Positions 27,074 through 35,028 of a stretch of DNA of 38,842 nucleotides are shown here, piece after piece. A program made the position numbers and the translations under genes. Numbering within the stretch: the first letter of the stretch is position 1; every line of letters starts with the position of its first letter. The stretch is from Synechococcales cyanobacterium CRU_2_2 (GTDB lineage Bacteria > Cyanobacteriota > Cyanobacteriia > PCC-9006 > JAAUQQ01), in the NCBI GenBank assembly GCA_012034805.1, contig JAAUOP010000001.1, forward strand, positions 1 to 38,842, written 5' to 3'. The notes beneath the pieces are model-generated. The model was not told where the DNA came from, did no database searches, and saw nothing but the letters and a program-made list of their open reading frames with translations.

Positions 27074-27508
27074 ATGAAGGCAGCATTCAAACTTTTGACC
27101 GTCGGGCTTGCCGTTGTAGCAGCTTCTGCCCTTGCCCCTCGTTTTGTGGCGGCTCAGGAAATTCCCGAGACCACCGCAGTCCGCGATGCGCTCACCGGCG
27201 CATTTTTCGACGATTCCCGCGACTTTTATGGCAACCAGACCGCTGTGCGTCGGATGCGGGAGTCCTTTGGTACAGGCCGGAACATTTTTCGCCGGGGCAA
27301 CTATGCCGAAATCAACGTTGAGCGAGATGCCAAGCGTGTCAACGCCGTTTATAATCGCCTGATGCAAGAGCAAGTCGCCAGCGACCCGACCCTTCGCGTT
27401 ATCGACTTGCCTAACCCTTTCGAGACTTCGTTGCTGGTTGAGCCGTCGTTGTACACCAATCAGGCGACGGGCACGGAGTTCGTGTTTGAGCGATCGCCCA
27501 TCCGCTAA
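27074..27508 (+). CDS. Small secreted protein of unknown function
   Basis: 144 residues from ATG 27074, which has a strong GAGGAG site at 27061-27066; the open frame from 26921 has no such support. The start MKAAFKLLTVGLAVVAASALA is a clear signal peptide with cleavage after VAA near residue 27. The mature part, about 117 residues, is polar and carries RNIFRRGNYAEINVERDAKRVNAVYNRL, a helix-rich segment ending in a beta-like tail. No known motif. Likely a periplasmic or lumenal protein. A perfect hairpin repeat follows at 27543. Confidence 0.78.
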   Translation: MKAAFKLLTVGLAVVAASALAPRFVAAQEIPETTAVRDALTGAFFDDSRDFYGNQTAVRRMRESFGTGRNIFRRGNYAEINVERDAKRVNAVYNRLMQEQVASDPTLRVIDLPNPFETSLLVEPSLYTNQATGTEFVFERSPIR

Positions 27509-27542
27509 GTGCACCAGCTTTACAGCACCCCCAGGCCATCCC

Positions 27543-27576
27543 CCCGTAGGGACGAACGGCGGTTCGTCCCTACGGG
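27543..27576. repeat. Perfect 15-bp inverted repeat, possible terminator
   Basis: CCCGTAGGGACGAAC and GTTCGTCCCTACGGG around a 4-base loop. The GTAGGGACGAAC core is a dispersed cyanobacterial palindrome; no T-run follows, so a terminator role for the gene ending at 27508 is uncertain. Confidence 0.75.
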
Positions 27577-27644
27577 CTCGAGCCAACAGCCGGACGAGCG
27601 CGGCCCGCTCCTACGACATCATTTCAGGTAACGGCTTCAGAACA

Positions 27645-27717
27645 TCCAGGGTACAGGAATTGAACCTGTCTGGGGCGAATTATGAGTTCGCTGCCTAAAC
27701 CGCTCGGCCAACCCTGG
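27645..27717 (-). tRNA. trnI-CAU: tRNA-Ile2 (anticodon CAU), chloroplast-like
   Basis: Minus strand, 73 bases: acceptor CCAGGGT/ACCCTGG plus A73, D-arm GCCGAGCGGTTTAGGC, anticodon arm GCGAA-CTCATAA-TTCGC, T-arm ACAGG-TTCAATT-CCTGT. The CAU anticodon together with a body like plastid trnI-CAU suggests an isoleucine tRNA whose C34 is changed to lysidine, not a methionine tRNA. No CCA encoded. Confidence 0.85.
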
Positions 27718-27795
27718 GGAGAGGCTCGTCGCAACAACTGCAACGATAGACCCACCCTAATATTTATACCAGCTTATCCCAAGGACGCACCTACC

Positions 27796-28551
27796 ATGTC
27801 TGCGAACGTCTCGACAAAATCCTCTACCAACCCTATGCGACTGCGCGCTTCCCTGGTCTATACCCTGGCGATGTTGTTTTTGATGATTGTGGCCGGGATC
27901 GTGGGAATGACCCTGGGTACGACCCTGGGTCGAGAAGCCCTCAAAGGCGTAACCCAGCCCGATTTTGGCCTGAGCAGCCGCACGGCCAGCAGCAGCGAAG
28001 AGGAGGACAATGTCGAGCCGGGTCAGGTGGTGTCGTTTTTGTCCGAATCAGACATTCTCAAGCGGGTGAAGGAGCGGGTGGCCACCAAGGGCAAAGCACC
28101 TGCAACCCCCGTTGCCAATGCCGATACACCCTCAGATGAGGCCCCTGGTAAAGACGCCACCTCGGAGGAGGAGGCAAAAAAATCCCGTCCTAAGCAGATG
28201 GGGTTTCCGATTGTGAGCAAAGATGGCGGCGTGCTGATGGAGGTGGTCGGGGCTCGGCCCGAAGCAGGTTCCTGGGTGCTGGATGTGAATTTGCGCAACG
28301 AAGGCACGAAGCCGGTTCGCTTCCTGTATAGCTTTTTGGATGTGACCGACGATCGCGATCGCGCCCTCAGCGCTACCGCCGAAGACCTGCCTGGAGAACT
28401 TCAACCCCTAAGCGAAAACTTTTCTGGCACCATCCGCATTCCCAAGGCCCTAGTAGACGGCGTTGACTCACTCTCCGTTTCGCTCACCGACTACCCGGAT
28501 CAAAAAATTCAGCTCAAATTAGACGGTATCCCGGTTCTTAAAACCGAATAA
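27796..28551 (+). CDS. Single-pass membrane protein, conserved type unknown
   Basis: 251 residues from ATG 27796 with an AAGGAC site 10 bases upstream. The frame runs back to 27682, but that part is antisense to tRNA-Ile2, so I exclude it. One membrane helix at about 19-42 (LVYTLAMLFLMIVAGIVGMTLG), then an acidic linker (SSSEEEDNVEPG, DATSEEEAKKS), then a globular C-terminal part about 155-251 with VLDVNLRNEGTKPVRFLYSFLDVTDD that looks like an immunoglobulin-type beta sandwich. Function is unknown. The CNNM gene starts 14 bases behind, so they are probably co-transcribed. Confidence 0.75.
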   Translation: MSANVSTKSSTNPMRLRASLVYTLAMLFLMIVAGIVGMTLGTTLGREALKGVTQPDFGLSSRTASSSEEEDNVEPGQVVSFLSESDILKRVKERVATKGKAPATPVANADTPSDEAPGKDATSEEEAKKSRPKQMGFPIVSKDGGVLMEVVGARPEAGSWVLDVNLRNEGTKPVRFLYSFLDVTDDRDRALSATAEDLPGELQPLSENFSGTIRIPKALVDGVDSLSVSLTDYPDQKIQLKLDGIPVLKTE

Positions 28552-28565
28552 CTCAGGATGAAACG

Positions 28566-29954
28566 ATGACCTTGGTGGAAACCGCAGAACGCTTTGCTGC
28601 GGTCATGGCTCTGATTCTCCTCAATGCGTTCTTTGTGGCTGCCGAGTTTTCCGTGCTCTCGGTGCGGCAATCCCGAATCAATCAGTTGGTTCAAGAAGGA
28701 GATGCCAATGCCCGGACAGTGCAACGGCTGCAGCAGGGCATGGAGCGCCTGCTGTCTGCTACCCAAATCGGTATTACGCTCTCGAGCTTGGCCTTGGGTT
28801 GGATTGGCGAAAATACCGTGGGAGCCAGCGTGTCCCTCGCCCTGGCCCGTCTCCCGATCGAGGCCACTTTCAAGCAGCAGTTGATTCATGCGATCGCGCT
28901 CCCCATTGCCTTCTTTTGGGTTGCCTATATGCAAATTGTCTTGGGTGAGCTATGCCCCAAGGCCCTAGCACTGCTATATCCGGAACAGATGGCGCGATCG
29001 CTTGGCCCCTTTAGCTGGAGCATCGCCCGGTTTTTCAAACCCCTAGTCCTTTTGCTCAACCAGTCCACCCGCATTTTGCTGCGGCTGGTTGGCATTCGTT
29101 ATGACCAAGAAATTGCTCCGGCCCGCCTGAGCTCCAAGGAACTCCAGCTGATCATCACCACCCAAAGCGCCTCAGGGCTTCAGGCAGACGAACGACGTCT
29201 ACTCTCCAACGTGCTCGAATTTTCCAGCCTGAGTGCCAGTGACATCATGGTGCCTCGGCCTGATGCCGAGACCCTGCCCGCAACCCTCACCCTGCAAGAC
29301 CTCCTGAGTGCCGTCCAAAGCACCGGCCACAGCCGCTTCCCCGTCGTCGAAGACTCCATTGACAACATCATCGGTTTAATCCAGCTCAAGGCCCTCAGCG
29401 CATCCCTACTGGAGGGAAGCATTGGCCTCGAGACCGCCCTACGCCCCTGGGTCTATCCTGTGCAATTTGTTCCGGAACACATGCCACTTCCCGAACTGCG
29501 TACCCTGATGCAGCAAAACCAGTCTGAGGCCGTCATCGTGGTGGACGAATACGGCGGAACGGCAGGCCTCATCACCCTGGCAGATGTGGTCAGCGAACTC
29601 CTAGATGTCCGAGAACAAATGGGGACCCAAGCAGATGCAGAAATCCAACAGTTGGATCCATTCACTTATCAAATCCAGGCCCAAGTCAACCTAGAAGACG
29701 TCAACGAACAGCTCGGGTTTGCGTTTCCTCTGTCTGAGGACTACACGACCTTAGGCGGCTTTTTGATTAATCTGCTCCAGCAGGTGCCCGAGCCGGGACA
29801 AGTCGCAACGTATCAGGATCTGGAAATTGAAGTGATTTCCAGTGAAGACCGAAGGCTCAATCTTTTGCAGGTGCGTCAACGTCCTGCGAGGTCAGACCCC
29901 AGCTCACCCACTGGAACAGATCGGCAGGTGCCATTCGACGAAAGCGCGTCATAG
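28566..29954 (+). CDS. CNNM/CBS/CorC_HlyC membrane protein (hemolysin-like, Mg transport type)
   Basis: 462 residues. The N-terminal CNNM domain (about 1-190) has hydrophobic segments including ALILLNAFFVAAEFSVLSVR and FFWVAYMQIVLGELCPKALA, with the family ATQIGITLSSLALGWIGE segment between them. Then a CBS pair (about 215-340: DIMVPRP, TGHSRFPVVEDSIDNIIGLI, EAVIVVDEYGGTAGLITLADVV) and a CorC_HlyC domain (about 360-445). This architecture is shared by putative magnesium/cobalt exporters (MpfA/YtfL/CNNM), with the CBS pair as a nucleotide-Mg sensor. The old hemolysin label is a name only. AGGA at 28555 precedes the ATG. Confidence 0.92.
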   Translation: MTLVETAERFAAVMALILLNAFFVAAEFSVLSVRQSRINQLVQEGDANARTVQRLQQGMERLLSATQIGITLSSLALGWIGENTVGASVSLALARLPIEATFKQQLIHAIALPIAFFWVAYMQIVLGELCPKALALLYPEQMARSLGPFSWSIARFFKPLVLLLNQSTRILLRLVGIRYDQEIAPARLSSKELQLIITTQSASGLQADERRLLSNVLEFSSLSASDIMVPRPDAETLPATLTLQDLLSAVQSTGHSRFPVVEDSIDNIIGLIQLKALSASLLEGSIGLETALRPWVYPVQFVPEHMPLPELRTLMQQNQSEAVIVVDEYGGTAGLITLADVVSELLDVREQMGTQADAEIQQLDPFTYQIQAQVNLEDVNEQLGFAFPLSEDYTTLGGFLINLLQQVPEPGQVATYQDLEIEVISSEDRRLNLLQVRQRPARSDPSSPTGTDRQVPFDESAS

Positions 29955-29966
29955 AGCAGAGGAGTC

Positions 29967-30056
29967 ATGAAGATCGTGGCGAGAGTTTTCAGGAGGGTAA
30001 ATCAGCTTCTGGGCTCAGCTCAAGTCAAGGTCAGGCCAAAGATTGAAAAAAATTGA
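29967..30056 (+). CDS. Possible 29-residue small basic protein
   Basis: ATG 29967 with GAGGAG just ahead (29959-29964). It encodes a basic peptide beginning MKIVARVFRRVNQLLG and ends at TGA 30054-30056, 12 bases past the CNNM stop. The good ribosome site is the only support; it could equally be chance. Confidence 0.25.
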   Translation: MKIVARVFRRVNQLLGSAQVKVRPKIEKN

Positions 30057-30216
30057 TCAGAGCGTTGGAATTCTTCACAAATAGAGACACCGTGTTAGTA
30101 TCTGGATGTTCTCATCCGGGCTGAACCTCGGATCTGTTTGTGGGCAAGCCCGAGTGGTAATGGAGGGGTTCTTTCGTTCCGACCGTGGTTGAGGAGTGAA
30201 TCGGAGTAAAGAGCGC

Positions 30217-31362
30217 ATGTCCGCGAGACAAGCAGATTTTTCGACGCAATTTTGTGGCCGCAATCCTGGTCCCGTCATGCCGGTCAGGATTGGTGTTATT
30301 GGGGTTGGCAACATGGGACAGCACCATACCCGAGTGCTGAGCCTGCTGAAGGATGTTGAACTGGTGGGCGTGTCCGATGTGTCCATTGAACGCGGTCTTG
30401 ATACAGCGGCTAAGTACAGCGTCCGTTTCTTCGAAGACTATTTAGATCTGTTGCCCCATGTGGATGCGGTTTGCATTGCCGTGCCGACCCGGTTTCATTA
30501 CAAGGTTGGCATGACCTGCCTGAAGGCGGGGGTGCATGTGTTGATTGAGAAGCCGATCGCATCCACCATCCACGAAGCCGAGATGTTGGTGAATACAGCA
30601 GCTCTGCACCACTGTATTTTGCAGGTGGGTCATATCGAGCGGTTTAATCCTGCCTTTCAAGAGCTGAATAAGGTTTTGCAGACTGAAGATATTTTGGCCC
30701 TAGAAGCCCACCGGATGAGCCCCCACGCAGATCGGGCTAACGATGTGTCCGTGGTTCTAGACTTAATGATCCACGATATCGACTTGATGCTGGAGCTGGC
30801 CCAGGCTCCGGTCTCTCGGCTGACGGCGAGTGGCAGCCGGGCCTCAGATTCTGGCTTGCTGGACTATGTGACCTCAACGATCGGGTTTACGAATGGCATT
30901 GTCGCGACACTGACCGCGAGTAAGGTGACGCACCGCAAAATTCGCCGCATTGCAGCCCATTGCCGGAATTCGTTGACGGAAGCGGATTTTCTCAACAACG
31001 AGATTTTGATCCATCGCCAGGTGACCGGCAATTATTCGACTAACTATGGCCAAGTTTTATACCGCCAAGATGGTCTGGTGGAGCGGGTTTACACGAGCAA
31101 TATTGAGCCGTTGAATGCGGAGCTCGAGCATTTTGTTGGCTGTATCCAAGGGGGAAATCAGCCTTCTGTGGGGGGTGAACAGGGGCTAAAGGCGCTGCGT
31201 TTGGCGAGTTCGATCGAGCAGATGGCCTTGGATGGCACGAGCTGGCACCACGAGGAAAAAGCCCAAGCCCAGGCTGTTGCGCTAGAGGCGGCAGCTCATG
31301 CGGAGCTGGCCCAGGGCTCGGCGGTGATTGAAGAGTTGGCGAGGGCGATCGCGGCTTCCTAG
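30217..31362 (+). CDS. Gfo/Idh/MocA-family NAD(P)-dependent oxidoreductase
   Basis: About 381 residues. N-terminal Rossmann domain with IGVIGVGNMGQHH, AVCIAVPTRFHY and the family EKP motif (IEKPIAST), then the alpha/beta domain with HIERFNPAF and VVLDLMIHDIDLM (the His/Asp of the active site). A variable tail of about 50 residues, Ala/Glu-rich, follows. Possible starts are GTG 30196, ATG 30217 (GGAG about 10 bases upstream) and ATG 30277 directly before the Rossmann strand; I take 30217. Family members act on sugars or biliverdin; substrate cannot be read, although this subgroup with short Rossmann start is common near cyanobacterial sugar genes. Stands alone. Confidence 0.85.
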   Translation: MSARQADFSTQFCGRNPGPVMPVRIGVIGVGNMGQHHTRVLSLLKDVELVGVSDVSIERGLDTAAKYSVRFFEDYLDLLPHVDAVCIAVPTRFHYKVGMTCLKAGVHVLIEKPIASTIHEAEMLVNTAALHHCILQVGHIERFNPAFQELNKVLQTEDILALEAHRMSPHADRANDVSVVLDLMIHDIDLMLELAQAPVSRLTASGSRASDSGLLDYVTSTIGFTNGIVATLTASKVTHRKIRRIAAHCRNSLTEADFLNNEILIHRQVTGNYSTNYGQVLYRQDGLVERVYTSNIEPLNAELEHFVGCIQGGNQPSVGGEQGLKALRLASSIEQMALDGTSWHHEEKAQAQAVALEAAAHAELAQGSAVIEELARAIAAS

Positions 31363-31395
31363 GGCGATCGGCCTGAGGATCTTCGATACCGGAGC

Positions 31396-32493
31396 CTACA
31401 GCAGAGTTTCTAGCTCTTGGCCCAACCGCCGCAAAATCTCCCCTGGCGGGAGCAGAAACGGCTGGTTTTTGTGAAGTGGTTCTGGGTCTGGTGAGATCTC
31501 ATCTGCGGCGATCGCGTCTGCGTCAGCTCGGGTAACTAGGGGTTCAGTGGATTCCAGCGGAGTCGTGGCCTCTGGCGGAGCGGGTGCAGTTTCTAGCAAC
31601 GGGGCCGCTGCGGCCAGCTCCTCATCCAGCATCTCAGAATAAATCTCTGGCAAGTAAGAACTCATGCTATTAGTCTCAATGCCATAGCCCAAACTCGTCC
31701 AGGTGGGGGAAAGGATTTCTAAGACGGTTCCAATTTGCCCCTCCCGCAGCAAGCCGCTCAAATCCTCGCCCCATTCATCCGCATTGCTAAGCCAGTCGTG
31801 GACCACTTGGTCTTGGGACTTTGGATCAAAGCGGTGGGGACGCCAGAACAGCAGGCCAGGGGGCTCGGGGTGATATTTATCGGCCTGGGCTTCCCACGTG
31901 GTTGTGATGAATTGGTAGCGCCCTGCTGCCGTTGAGCAATTGCCTGTGTTAGGTCCCACCGAAATCGTGACACAGCGATCGGGGTGGCGATCCCAGCCCC
32001 GAAAATGTTCGCCGCCATAGATGACTGAATAGGGCTTGGGCACATTCGACTCACTTGCCGAAATCGTCCGCATCAGTGCGCGAATATAGGGATCTCCGCC
32101 TTCCATGACCAGAGGAGCCGGTTTGGCTTGCTTCCACTCCCGCTCAAAAATATTGAGCGAGCTATAGCGCCAGCCAGACATCTCCAGCAGGGCCACCCCG
32201 GTGACCAGCAGCAGGACGCCCTGAACCAGGAGCTTATCTAGGGTACGGGACACAGAGCGCCGCTGGCGCTTGGATGGGGCGTTGTTTCCCGCTTGGGGGC
32301 ACTGGGCCGGACAATTTGGGGGGAGGGGGGTGTTTTGAGGCCATGAGCCGGTGGGTGGGGTTCCGCAGCCATTTTTATTGATTTTTTGTGAAAACCGCTT
32401 TCTTTTCAGCCGTCCAGCTCGATAGTGGTTGCCGTAGTCGACGGTCATTGGCGGTTGAAGCGCGTGTGTCTGAAGCCTTCGTCTCTGAAGCAC
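31396..32493 (-). CDS. Membrane-anchored GH104-like lysozyme/lytic transglycosylase
   Basis: 365 residues at most (ATG 32448 would give 350). N-terminal basic, low-complexity part, one membrane helix near residues 88-108 (LLVQGVLLLVTGVALLEMSGW), then a domain resembling the phage lambda R family (GH104): DPYIRALMRTISASESN with the likely catalytic Glu, SVIYGGEHFRGWDRHP, and AAGRYQFITTTWE. After it comes an acidic Pro/Ala-rich tail. Such enzymes cut peptidoglycan; a membrane anchor would hold it on the periplasmic side. Phage-derived lysozymes are usually soluble, so the anchored form is unusual but is seen in cyanobacteria. No holin or phage gene nearby. Converges with the oxidoreductase. Confidence 0.78.
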   Translation of the reverse strand: MLQRRRLQTHALQPPMTVDYGNHYRAGRLKRKRFSQKINKNGCGTPPTGSWPQNTPLPPNCPAQCPQAGNNAPSKRQRRSVSRTLDKLLVQGVLLLVTGVALLEMSGWRYSSLNIFEREWKQAKPAPLVMEGGDPYIRALMRTISASESNVPKPYSVIYGGEHFRGWDRHPDRCVTISVGPNTGNCSTAAGRYQFITTTWEAQADKYHPEPPGLLFWRPHRFDPKSQDQVVHDWLSNADEWGEDLSGLLREGQIGTVLEILSPTWTSLGYGIETNSMSSYLPEIYSEMLDEELAAAAPLLETAPAPPEATTPLESTEPLVTRADADAIAADEISPDPEPLHKNQPFLLPPGEILRRLGQELETLL

Positions 32494-32602
32494 CTCTGCA
32501 ATTTAGGGTAATTTAAGTCTGTATGGAATATTCTCCCGATTGCGATCGCCCCCGATCTCGTCTGATGCCCCCCCCGCCTCTGGTTTATTTTAGGAGAAGG
32601 TT

Positions 32603-33688
32603 ATGAATCCGCTCAAATCTGTCAATTTGTTGTCGGGAGCCCTTGCCTTCGCGGCCCTAGGAGCCCTGACTCTCCCTGCCCATGCGGGCGTGTTGCCGAC
32701 TCGAAGCTGCGCCTACGACCCCAGTTCTGGGAAGCCAAACCCCCTGGCGGGCAAAGCATTTGTTAGCATCAACGAGATCGATGGGGATACCGTTTTTACC
32801 TACCAGCCTCTGCCCACAAAGCTGAACCAGAATTCTACACGGGCGGTGGTGGCGCAGCAGCGAGAGCTCACCTTGGAAGATGTCCCTCTCGAGGAGGGAC
32901 GGCAGCTCTTGGCGAGTAATGCCGCTTACTACAGCGAGTTGCTGGGCTACGACTCTAGTACAGGCTTTGGCCCGGTGAATGAGTCTTTGACGTGCTGGTC
33001 TAACGCGGACAGCGATTCGACTGGATCACCTCTCCGTTCCCAAGGGTTTAGCACGACTCCGAATGCTGGGGCTTCCCCGCAGACGGTCTTAGCGGATCCA
33101 AGACCTGCGTTCGTCAAGCCCAACAAGACAGCGAGTTCGTCGGCTGGGGCTGGAACACCTGAGGCGGGGACGCCGCCGCCAATTGTGCAGACCCAGGCGA
33201 CGACCCAGACTCCGGTTCCACCGCCCACTCGCCCGCCTGCCCCAACAACGACAGCAGCGGTGAGTTCCCCTCGTAAGAACTCGATCGCGAGCCTACCTGA
33301 CGGCGCTTACCGGTTTTGGAACGGCAAGACGGATACTCCCGAGGTCAGCGACGACCGGCTTTTGAAGGAGGGTGGGGTGTTGTTTATTTTTCGGAAGCAG
33401 GGCGATCGCATCACCGGCAATTTTGCCTACATCGATGGCGAGGACTCGGCCTGCGTCTTTGGTTTTGCCAATCGCGACACCGTTTCAGGGTTTGCTTATC
33501 CCTACAGCAACACAGTTCAAGATGTGAAAGAAGTATTTGTTAATCTTGGGCCCGCGAATTTTCTTCGGGTGCGTCGAGCCAGTAAGACAGGAAATGTCAA
33601 CTTTTATCGTAGTGCACTACTCGACTTGAAAGACTTCAATCAAATTAATTTAGGCCCGGTATTGCCACCGAAAAACTGTCAGGCTTAG
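32603..33688 (+). CDS. Secreted two-part protein of unknown function
   Basis: 361 residues with an AGGAGAAGG site and ATG 32603. Signal peptide ends about ALTLPAHA (27). The mature N-part (about 30-140) is followed by a Thr/Pro/Ala linker (about 150-225), then a C-domain (about 230-361) beginning SLPDGAYRFWNGK and containing GGVLFIFRKQGDRITGNFAYIDGEDSACVFG. The last domain looks like a small beta barrel; I do not recognise a named family. Four Cys (CAYDP, LTCWS, ACVFG, NCQA) could form disulfides. A clean terminator follows at 33730. Divergent from the lysozyme gene. Confidence 0.8.
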   Translation: MNPLKSVNLLSGALAFAALGALTLPAHAGVLPTRSCAYDPSSGKPNPLAGKAFVSINEIDGDTVFTYQPLPTKLNQNSTRAVVAQQRELTLEDVPLEEGRQLLASNAAYYSELLGYDSSTGFGPVNESLTCWSNADSDSTGSPLRSQGFSTTPNAGASPQTVLADPRPAFVKPNKTASSSAGAGTPEAGTPPPIVQTQATTQTPVPPPTRPPAPTTTAAVSSPRKNSIASLPDGAYRFWNGKTDTPEVSDDRLLKEGGVLFIFRKQGDRITGNFAYIDGEDSACVFGFANRDTVSGFAYPYSNTVQDVKEVFVNLGPANFLRVRRASKTGNVNFYRSALLDLKDFNQINLGPVLPPKNCQA

Positions 33689-33729
33689 ATATCTGAACTG
33701 CGCCAACCCACGAATCCACAAAATTCCAA

Positions 33730-33769
33730 CGAAGTCCAATCGACCAAAAATCGGTTGGACTTCGCTTTT
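33730..33769 (+). terminator. Intrinsic terminator of the secreted protein gene
   Basis: CGAAGTCCAATCGA pairs with TCGGTTGGACTTCG around ccaaaaa, followed by ctttt. It lies 42 bases past the stop. Confidence 0.85.
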
Positions 33770-33805
33770 GAATCCCTGAGCATGAGTTAGCTCAATGAGT
33801 ATTGA

Positions 33806-33847
33806 ATTCGTTGTCAGTTATTCGTTGTCAGTTATTAGTTGTCAGTT
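33806..33847. repeat. 14-bp tandem repeat, three copies
   Basis: attcgttgtcagtt at 33806-33819, 33820-33833 and 33834-33847 (one mismatch in the last). Confidence 0.92.
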
Positions 33848-33885
33848 GTTAAATGTACGTCGTTAAACTTGCGCGGTTAAATTTA

Positions 33886-33941
33886 CTTTTTGCCATTTGT
33901 TTTTTGCCATTTGTTTTTTGCCATTTGTTTTTTGCCATTTG
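33886..33941. repeat. 14-bp tandem repeat, four copies
   Basis: ttttttgccatttg at 33886-33899 (first base c), 33900-33913, 33914-33927 and 33928-33941. Confidence 0.92.
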
Positions 33942-34230
33942 TTTTTTTCTTTAATTTTTGCGATTGAATTTGTCTGGTTAATTTTGCATGAATTTTGCAT
34001 GAATATTTATGCTTGAAACAGTATTTGATCGTGAAGCCAGAGGGCTGGCTGCGATCGGAATGATTCTGGCTTTGAAGTAGAAATAAAGAATGGAATTCTT
34101 TCTGACGGCTTGCGCCTTAACCCCGAAAACTCGGGAACATTGAAGTCAGTCTAAAATCATGGCCTGCCGACTTTCGCTCCCCAAAGTTCTCTGCAGGCCA
34201 GCGTTTTCAAGTCTTCGTGCTCCTCACTCC

Positions 34231-34677
34231 ATGAATTTTATTTTTCGCCGCTGGGTGTTGTTAGCCTCGGTTCTGCTGCCTGTTTACTTAGGGGGGTGTA
34301 GCGATTCAGAATTATCCGACTCGGAATTGTCCGATGCTGGGATGTCCAATGCAGCAATGGCTGATGTCGCGGCCTCCGAGCCCGTCAACCCAGCGCCGCT
34401 CTGGAATGGCGGTGCAGCGGAGGCGGCTTCCTTGCCCTCTCCAGAAGAGACGTTTAACACCGCTTTGATTGTGGGCGATCGCGCCGCCCAAACCGCCCAA
34501 ACCGCTCAAACCACAACCGACTGGGAGCTAGCTGCCGCCCGCTGGGAGCAGGCGCTGAATCTGCTCAAGGCCATTCCCAGCAACAGTAGTCTCTTTGGAG
34601 ATGCCCAAAGCCAAATTCAAACCTACGACGCCCAATTGCAGGAAGCCCGGAGTCAACTCGCGGCGTTGCGCGGTTAG
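34231..34677 (+). CDS. Small lipoprotein
   Basis: 148 residues from ATG 34231. N-terminus MNFIFRRWVLLASVLLPVYLGGC is a lipoprotein signal with lipobox LGGC (Cys23), so the mature protein is anchored in a membrane. Next come a short Ser/Asp/Glu repeat (SDSELSDSELSD, built by duplication) and, further on, an AQTAQT repeat; then an amphipathic helical part (WELAAARWEQALNLLKAIPSNSSL and AQSQIQTYDAQLQEARSQLAAL) like one TPR-type helix pair. Function unknown. The frame extends back to 34159, but a start before the signal is unlikely. No clear partner; sir follows after 351 bases. Confidence 0.8.
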   Translation: MNFIFRRWVLLASVLLPVYLGGCSDSELSDSELSDAGMSNAAMADVAASEPVNPAPLWNGGAAEAASLPSPEETFNTALIVGDRAAQTAQTAQTTTDWELAAARWEQALNLLKAIPSNSSLFGDAQSQIQTYDAQLQEARSQLAALRG

Positions 34678-35028
34678 CGAGTCCGATACACTCAATGCAC
34701 CCCAACATTAAGATGACGAGCTGACGTCGGATCGAAATGGAAAATTGGCGTGGCTGATCGGCTTGATTAAATCTCGGTCACTAAGCAGATCGCGGCGCAA
34801 ATGGTGCGAACTTAGCAAATGATGAACGGCGATCGCACCCCTGGGATCCAAGTGATAAGATCGAATTCCCGAAATCCCGACTGGGTTTCTCGGGAGTGTT
34901 GTGGAAAGGCCTATGTGTGGAGAGCGCGTCTCTTAAGGATCGCGAGATCGCGTAACTGCACCGCTGTCTTCATTCACAGCCCGTCATGCACAGCTCGTCA
35001 TTCACCGCCCATCGTCAGCCTCTAAATC
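34678..35028. other. Upstream region of the sulfite reductase gene
   Basis: 351 bp without a gene. Contains an imperfect hairpin CCCGA..CCC/GGG..TCGGG (34868-34894) without T-run, and a 14-bp repeat array (34970-35011) immediately before the start codon, so the repeats are in the leader. Confidence 0.6.
34970..35011. repeat. 14-bp tandem repeat, three degenerate copies
   Basis: tcattcacagcccg, tcatgcacagctcg and tcattcaccgccca at 34970, 34984 and 34998, ending 17 bases before the sir start codon. Confidence 0.8.

Larger units (their letters stand above)
33689..34230. other. Spacer with terminator and two 14-bp repeat arrays
   Basis: About 540 bp without a gene. Holds the terminator 33730-33769, the arrays 33806-33847 and 33886-33941, an 11-bp duplication aattttgcatg near 33979, then the leader of the lipoprotein gene. 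Confidence 0.7.

Noticed and set aside
27645..27717. tRNA-Met reading of the CAU tRNA
   Set aside because: The body resembles plastid trnI-CAU, not elongator or initiator Met tRNA; a genome-wide tRNA set would settle it.
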